In this document: piece after piece, positions 47,646 through 64,000 of the stretch | Layout of the letters: the number at the start of each line of letters is the position of its first letter | Numbering within the stretch: position 1 is the first letter of the stretch | Assembly (NCBI GenBank): GCA_949825025.1 | Contig: OX463785.1 | Location: 16,741,971 to 16,805,970 of the forward strand | Source: Siphlonurus alternatus | Taxonomy: Eukaryota > Arthropoda > Insecta > Ephemeroptera > Siphlonuridae | Reading direction: 5' to 3' | DNA: 64,000 nucleotides | Notes under the pieces: generated by a model | The model's database searches: none | What the model saw: the letters and a program-made list of their open reading frames with translations, nothing else | Told to the model about the DNA's origin: nothing | Translations under genes and position numbers: made by a program

Positions 47646-50600
47646 TCAAGCGGAGGGAAACTTGACGTCGAACTTGGCCGCCCACCCTTGCAGCAGGGAG
47701 AGCGAAACGCCGCTTCCCCCGCACACGATCACCACCACGGGTCCCTGCAGAGGTTTCTCGGCCATCAGGGTCTTCAGGATGCCGAAGTAGAGGGCCGAGA
47801 GCGCAGCCCCGCATGACGGCTCGACCAGAATCAGCTGGTCGTCTATTAGGAGAAAAAATAATTAAATGGTGTGTATTGAATTTTTTGTAGAGAAACTATT
47901 TTTTCATCCATAATCGAGTACGTGTATAATATAACAAAGTAGTATTGTATATTAAAAAAAATCAAGAATTAAATTATGTATAGCAGTCATGCAGTGATTG
48001 ACGATCATAACTAGTAAAAATTTATTAAGAAAGCTTTTAATTTATTAGTGTAATTATCTAATTTCTATAACGAAAAAAAAAAACACATTTTTCGAACCCG
48101 ATCTATATTATAAATTATTGAAATTGTATTGCTCAAGATTTTGTAGGTTCAAACCAGCTATAGAGTCCAGCGGAGCAGCTAGCATTAAACATATCATAGC
48201 CTCTAGTATTAAATTAGCTAGTAAATAACATTTTCGTGTAAAGGGTATATTCATTGAATATTGTAATAATGTATTTTTTATTTCCCTTTTCGGACTTTTA
48301 CCTTTGCCGGTGTTCGATGTAATCCTTCTGTATGTAGTATGTTGCGATGGTCACTTATTGTTCGTGCACGTCACTAACACTTGCATTTACTACACATATC
48401 ACTACGTTTCGAGAGTCAACCGCTCTCTTTCTCAGGTGATCTGAGACTACTAAAAGTGACCATCGCAACATACTATTATAGTATCAACTATAAGTAACAA
48501 CAGACTGGACAATTAAACGACAAAGTTACCTGCGAACCTGACGCAACTCTCGACCGCCAGCTTGTCTGACACGACGTGTGACGTCACGTTGAACTGCGGT
48601 ATAGTCTCTAGCAGCGCCGGCAGTACTGACTTGGCGCCCAGCGTCACCGCAATGCTATGAATAGAGACGCTAATTAGAAATAATATAGATCGGAAAAAAA
48701 TATATTCTCAAAAAAATCTGAAAAAACTAGTAATCTTTATAGTTAGGCGACCAAAAAACGTATTTCCCCAAACAAATTATTGAGATTTATAATAACTAGT
48801 GGGTTGTCGTTTGAACCTCCCCTCTCCCCCCCCTCCCCTGCCCACCGCCCTTGGTAATGCTAGGTCCAATTAAGTTTGCCTTCACTATTTTTTTTTCAAA
48901 GTTTTCAAACATGTAGCATTTGTAATATAATTATAAAAGCTGGTATATATGTAAGCATGCTGGTCATTAAGTGACTGTACCTGGTGATCTGGTCGAGTTC
49001 AACGACCTTTCCCGCGGCGAGGGCCTTGCTCAGACAGTCCGCGCCCTCCGTCTCCACGGCGATGACGGGCACGTCCGTCCACCCCCGCCGCCCCATCCCC
49101 TTGAGCAGCCCCTGCAGCAGCCCGCCCCCGCCCACAGACACCAAGAAACAGCCGGGTCGCTCGGGAAGTTGCTCGGCTATCTCGTCAACCATCGTGGAGT
49201 GACCCTGCCTGGAAGATGAGAGATGTGAGTTGTCCATCTAGATTATTTACGTACTTCCCGCCGTAATTTAAGAGTTCACTGAAACCATGAAAATTAAACA
49301 ATTTTTTTTTTTTTCATTTGTTTATTCAGGAACAAAACACATATCCATTAACATGTTAATTATTTATAACAAACGTTTATGAGGTAATTTACTTATATAC
49401 TTTAGTTTAGTTTATTAAGTATTTTATAATTTCAACTCCTGGCATTCCTGATAAGATTAAATTTTAATTAAAATGCAAAAATATGAAGGTGGATTTTATT
49501 AATTTTGTTATAAATTTACATAATTTTCAATTTAATTATAAAAAAAATCTCATAAAACAAATAATTAATTTATCGCTTTTTTTATGTGTGTATTAATTGA
49601 GTAAATTCCAATAAAGGAAATATAACGTACACTCATTTTTTTTTAAAAAATTGAAAATTTAATTATAACTAATATTATATAATTACCCTAAACGGCCTGG
49701 TTGGTGTCATATAATATATGCAACTTAATTAAATTAATAAAAAAAAAGAGAATATTTTTAAAAAATTACTTAATATAACATAAAAATACACTCAATTAAA
49801 TAAATTTGATGACCCCTAATATATCTTACCAGGTCTCAGGATGAAGATACGGATGTATATAAGAACACCCTGGTTTCTTTCCTTCTTCAATGGCTTTCTT
49901 ATTTGCTTCCCCGAAATCGTCCCCATGCACCTGCGATGACAAATATCAGTTACCTCTATCCTGACTTGTTACCACGCGCCACACACTTACGATGACCTCG
50001 GCTCCGTGGTCCCAGATCATGTCAATGACCACTTGCGGCGAGGTCTTCGGGATGTACACGGTCACCGGGACGTTGAGGGCTCGTCCAGCCGTGGCCACAG
50101 CAAGCCCCGTGTTGCCACCAGAGGCCGTGATGAGGCGTGTGCAACCACGCTCAACCTCCTGGATAGAGAAATAATCGGTAATTTATTTTTTAATGTACGT
50201 GTAAATTTAAAAAAAAAAACAATTTGTTTATAAACGCATGTTAACCAAAGCAAGCAGGGGGAAAGAAAGCAGAAAATCAAAACCATTTGATATTTGCTTG
50301 ATTGCTTTTGATAGTCTGCTCGTGTGCTTAATTTGCTTTTCCTGCAGCATGCATATAATATATATCACACAGCGCCACCTGAAAATTCGAGTTCGCTTTC
50401 TGCTTTTTTTGCTCTGCTTAGTATATATTTTATGCAATGTGAATGCTGGGCCGGCCTTTATTAGAAAAAATCACTGATTACGACTGTATTTGATAATAAT
50501 TATTTAGATTTAAATAATTTAAAATGTGCGATTAATTATAAGTTTCACTAAATTTATCCTTTATTGAATCCATCTTTGGTGGCTTTTTAATTTCAATTAA

Positions 50601-51091
50601 AATAATTTAAAGTCATAGATAATAGAACTATATACACAATTATATAACTACTCTAGTATAATAATTATCATTAATTTGAGAGAGTTTTGCAATAACAAAA
50701 GAATATTAATATACATAATACATTTTTCAGGTTAACTTCCCCAATACAAAATGTTTCAGACTTATGAAATTCAAATTCAAACACAAAATTAGGTTAAAAA
50801 AATCTAAGTATTAATATTAATATAATTTCTAATAAATAATTTTAATTATAGTATTTTTTTCATTTAGAAAAATGGTTTTTCCATTTCATATTTATATGGT
50901 AAAAATAAATTTACATTTAAAAATAAATATAAACTCCTACTTACCTTCTGACAATGGTACCCATTACCCCTGAGTTTAAATGACCCTGAAGGTTGATTAT
51001 TTTCCAGTTTCAAGTACACATCCACTCCCATCAGTTTACTGAGACTCGTGCTGTGCAGGAGCGGCGTTTTGATGTGGATGGAGGAGCTCAT
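47646..51091 (-). CDS. SDS: Cytosolic L-serine/L-threonine dehydratase (SDS/SDSL family), complete, 6 exons
   Basis: This PLP enzyme deaminates L-serine to pyruvate (and threonine to 2-oxobutyrate) in the cytosol. Exons on the minus strand: 51091-50945, 50158-49991, 49930-49830, 49208-48981, 48654-48530, 47842-47646. Phases agree; 966 nt gives 321 aa (vertebrate SDS is about 328). The ATG at 51091 is chosen because MSSSIHIKTPLLHS aligns with the family N-terminus. Visible motifs: SGSFK with the Schiff-base Lys39, the substrate loop ASGGNTG (61-67), HPETWQGH around 135-142, the phosphate-binding GGGG (165-168), LVEPSCGAAL, and CGGSG with Cys297 near the pyridine nitrogen. At the position where mammalian SDS has Ala65 this protein has Gly63, as in the paralogue SDSL, so SDSL-like is equally fair. 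It is convergent to ANKFY1 and on the same strand as the collagen. Introns are AT-rich (about 60 to 790 bp). Confidence 0.93.
48335..48475 (-). mobile_element. Inverted repeat with Penelope/hammerhead-like core in a dehydratase intron
   Basis: 22-bp arms (TAGTATGTTGCGATGGTCAC and inverse) flank a centre which on the minus strand reads CTGAGAA (48435 down), a GAGAG/CTCTC stem, then GAAACG (to 48406). A CTGA-stem-GAAAC order is the layout of the hammerhead conserved core carried by Penelope-like retroelements, but one core position (expected CTGANGA) differs. No reverse transcriptase is nearby. Confidence 0.35.
50371..50380 (-). promoter_or_regulatory. CTCF-like motif in dehydratase intron 1
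   Basis: The minus strand reads AGGTGGCGCT, identical to the fly CTCF core. A single site in an intron. Confidence 0.3.
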
Positions 51092-51204
51092 GGTGTGGTC
51101 TGTCGTCGCGCCGCCGACCGTCTGACTGTCCCAAGGCTAAATACTTGCTAATTATATCTTCTACACACCAAATTTAAAGTCCACTTAAGAACTGTTATAT
51201 CAGA

Positions 51205-51614
51205 CCAATCAGAACGATTTAAATATGTCATGTGGTTTACTTAAACTGATGTTTAGGTTACTTAAATTTTAGTTAAAATAAGGATTAATCAAATCTTGTA
51301 GACTTAAAATTTTATAAAGTCACTTAAGTATGCTATAGCGCTATTTTATCAGACCAATCAAAACGCCTTAAATATGTCACGTGGTTAATTTAAACTCATG
51401 TTTAAATTTTAATTAAAATATAGTGGAATTAAATCGTATATATATTATATATAGGCTTAAATTTTAAAGTTCACTTAACTACTCTTTCAGACCAATCAAA
51501 ACGCTTTAAATATGTCACGTGATTCATTGCAAGTCGTGTAAAATATTAATTAAATTTTAGGTGCTAAATTTCAAGTGAGATCAACCAATCAGATCGGGAG
51601 ATAGAAGTCACGTG
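51205..51614 (-). promoter_or_regulatory. Four-module CCAAT plus E-box array upstream of the dehydratase
   Basis: Four CCAAT boxes start at 51205, 51354, 51492 and 51585. Each is followed, always exactly 24 bp later (start to start), by an E-box: CATGTG at 51229, CACGTG at 51378, 51516 and 51609. The first three modules sit in degenerate tandem units of about 140 bp; the fourth has diverged flanks but the same spacing. The array begins about 115 bp upstream of the dehydratase start codon and extends to about 520 bp. CCAAT is the NF-Y site and GTCACGTG is a bHLH-zip site (USF, MITF/TFE or Max class). Strandedness is nominal, since both motifs work in either direction. Function is inferred from position and conserved spacing. 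Confidence 0.55.
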
Positions 51615-52907
51615 ATAAATTAAAGTTAATAACGTATAGACGGTGTAAGAAGTTTAATAGATTAAAAGAACCAAATTCTGAAGGTCAGTTTGGTGAAGAA
51701 GGAATACATAGGTTCTAATAAATATATGCAATAAGGTCCATCTTTTGTGCTTTGTAATACAATTGTGAGCTTTATTATTCAGATTTAAGTCGACCTTTGT
51801 TTTATTCACTTCTTATCGTTATCAACTTTTTATCAGCACTCCTAAATTAATGAAAGTCATTCAACTAAATTGGAGAATCGAGTTCGATTTGGATGTAAAT
51901 ATTGTTGATATAAATAATCTTTCTAAAATCTGATAAATAATGCACAGAAGTGCATATTTTTTTAAAGAATTTAATTATCAAACTTATATTATTATGAGGC
52001 TTGGATTTTTGTGCAGAACATGTAGCATTTTTGTGCAATTTAAATAATTTTCTAAAATTCTAGGATTTTTTGAAAGATAAAACGAAATAAAAAGAATTTT
52101 ACAAATAAATTTTCACACCCTTTTCTTTATTTCCTTTTTTTTATTTTAAAAATACCAGAACAATTTTTTATTTAACTTATTTTTCTAAACAATATAAAAT
52201 ATTTTAATTAATTAATAATTATTTTTATAAAATCTAAAACTACAAATACTACATTCTAAGTTACGATCTATGATTTCTTAATTTTTTATAATATTTCTAC
52301 ATTTTTTTGGCAGTGATGAATGTTATTTTATTTGGTCAGTAAAAACAGCGTTTTTAGAAAAATATTACAACTAAAACTATAATTTAATTAGAGCTATGAG
52401 AATGTTATTAGAAAGAGGCACCGTGGAAATTATATATATGGGGAAAGAATTATGAATGTGTTTATGTTCCAAAATTAGAGATTCCAACAGCTACCATGCA
52501 AAAGGACTAGTATGCATATATTACTAAAGTGAACATTTGCAAATTACAATACAGTGATAATGGCTAAATATTGAAATTTACAGTTTTTGGAAATAAGATC
52601 TTACTAGATATTTTAATTATTAAGTATAAATCAATTTTATTTTACACTTATTTAATATAAAAATTACTAATTTAAGTAATTTGCCAAATTTCAAAATGCT
52701 TAAAGCCTTCAATCAAATTTAAAAAATCTAATTTTGAATAAAAATATAATTGGCTTTACCAAATCATCAAATCAATTTAATTTAATTGAAATTTTATAAA
52801 TAGTGAATTGTATTCATCTTATCAATGCTGTAACATATAGTAGTCCATTTACACGGTCCTCCGAAACCTTCCCCACGACATTACAACCCCGCGCCTCCGC
52901 CAGATGT
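51615..52907. other. Intergenic region between collagen 3' end and dehydratase promoter
   Basis: AT-rich and repeat-free as far as I can see. The collagen 3' UTR should occupy the right part; several ATTAAA-like hexamers exist on the minus strand but none is decisive. Confidence 0.5.
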
Positions 52908-63475
<10,568 letters not shown>

Positions 63476-64000
63476 CTGCATGGGGAAAAAATAACAAGTT
63501 TGAGTTGTTTGTATTTTTCCAGGTTTTTGCACTTTGTTAACGTTTTTATATTCTATAATGTATTTTTTGCGCCAGACGACAAGCCTTTACTTTGGCTGGA
63601 CAATAATTTGTTTGGCTAAAATAGAAAAATATAAAATAAAATAAAAATGCTAACAATGAATGCATAATTTAAATACACGTGGATTTTCAGCTATTTATAT
63701 ACATCTGTATTTTATTTGATATACTTTTAATAAATTTTAAAGTTAATCAATGATTAAAGTTACTTATTTTTCAAAATTTTTACAGATACTGTCCATCTAA
63801 AGTTAAAGTATTCATTTTACCAGCTGTATAAAGTTGTTATGTACAGAATTTTTGTTGTTAATAATCTTATTTATTATTTACAAGTTGAAAAGTTTTCAAT
63901 TAAAAATATTTAAATAAAATTAAACAATAAATTATATAAATATTGATGAATTTCGTAAGAAAATTAAGATGGTAAATATTTACTAACAATATAACTACTA
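63476..64000. other. Collagen intron running off the right edge
   Basis: AT-rich sequence without a Gly-X-Y frame on the minus strand. The next upstream collagen exon is beyond the window. Confidence 0.6.

Overview
The window is a 64 kb piece of a very AT-rich, intron-rich animal nuclear genome. Exons stand out as GC-rich islands with good codon structure, bounded by GT-AG splice sites, in a background of roughly 70-75% A+T. There is no operon structure, rRNA, tRNA gene or CRISPR. The gene set (Rabankyrin-5, cytosolic serine dehydratase, an A-clade-type fibrillar collagen and an isolated quiver/Ly6-like exon) says invertebrate metazoan. The quiver-like exon and the look of the collagen C-propeptide lean towards an arthropod, perhaps an insect, but the sequence alone does not settle this.

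Layout. 1-33.8 kb: gene-poor. It holds one exon (955-1133, minus) with a quiver/sleepless-like Ly6 cysteine pattern, and many fold-back non-autonomous DNA elements (MITE-like) of at least eight families, one of them about 2 kb, plus microsatellites. 33.8-44.5 kb: 15 plus-strand exons encoding the C-terminal 916 residues of an ANKFY1/Rabankyrin-5 orthologue (ankyrin repeats, then a FYVE finger). The N-terminal BTB part is not visible anywhere upstream in the window. 44.5-47.6 kb: convergent intergenic region with two MITE-like elements and a (TA)n tract. 47.6-51.1 kb: a complete six-exon minus-strand PLP-dependent serine/threonine dehydratase gene (321 aa). 51.1-52.9 kb: its upstream region, carrying four CCAAT/E-box modules with identical internal spacing. 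52.9-63.5 kb: 14 minus-strand exons encoding the last 692 residues of a fibrillar collagen (Gly-X-Y helix, telopeptide, C-propeptide); the 5' part lies beyond the right edge.

The three well-supported genes have unrelated jobs (endosomal traffic, amino-acid catabolism, extracellular matrix) and I see no reason to call them a system. The reconstructed reading frames close exactly: 2751 nt for ANKFY1, 966 nt for the dehydratase and 2079 nt for the collagen, all divisible by three with compatible intron phases.

No clearly new multi-gene system is present. The observations most worth a second look are: the fixed-spacing CCAAT/E-box array before the dehydratase; the paired loss of two C-propeptide cysteines and a Gly-to-Ala break in the collagen; CTCF-like motif clusters; a Penelope/hammerhead-like motif in an intron; and the nested transposons with a TTAA or TA target preference.
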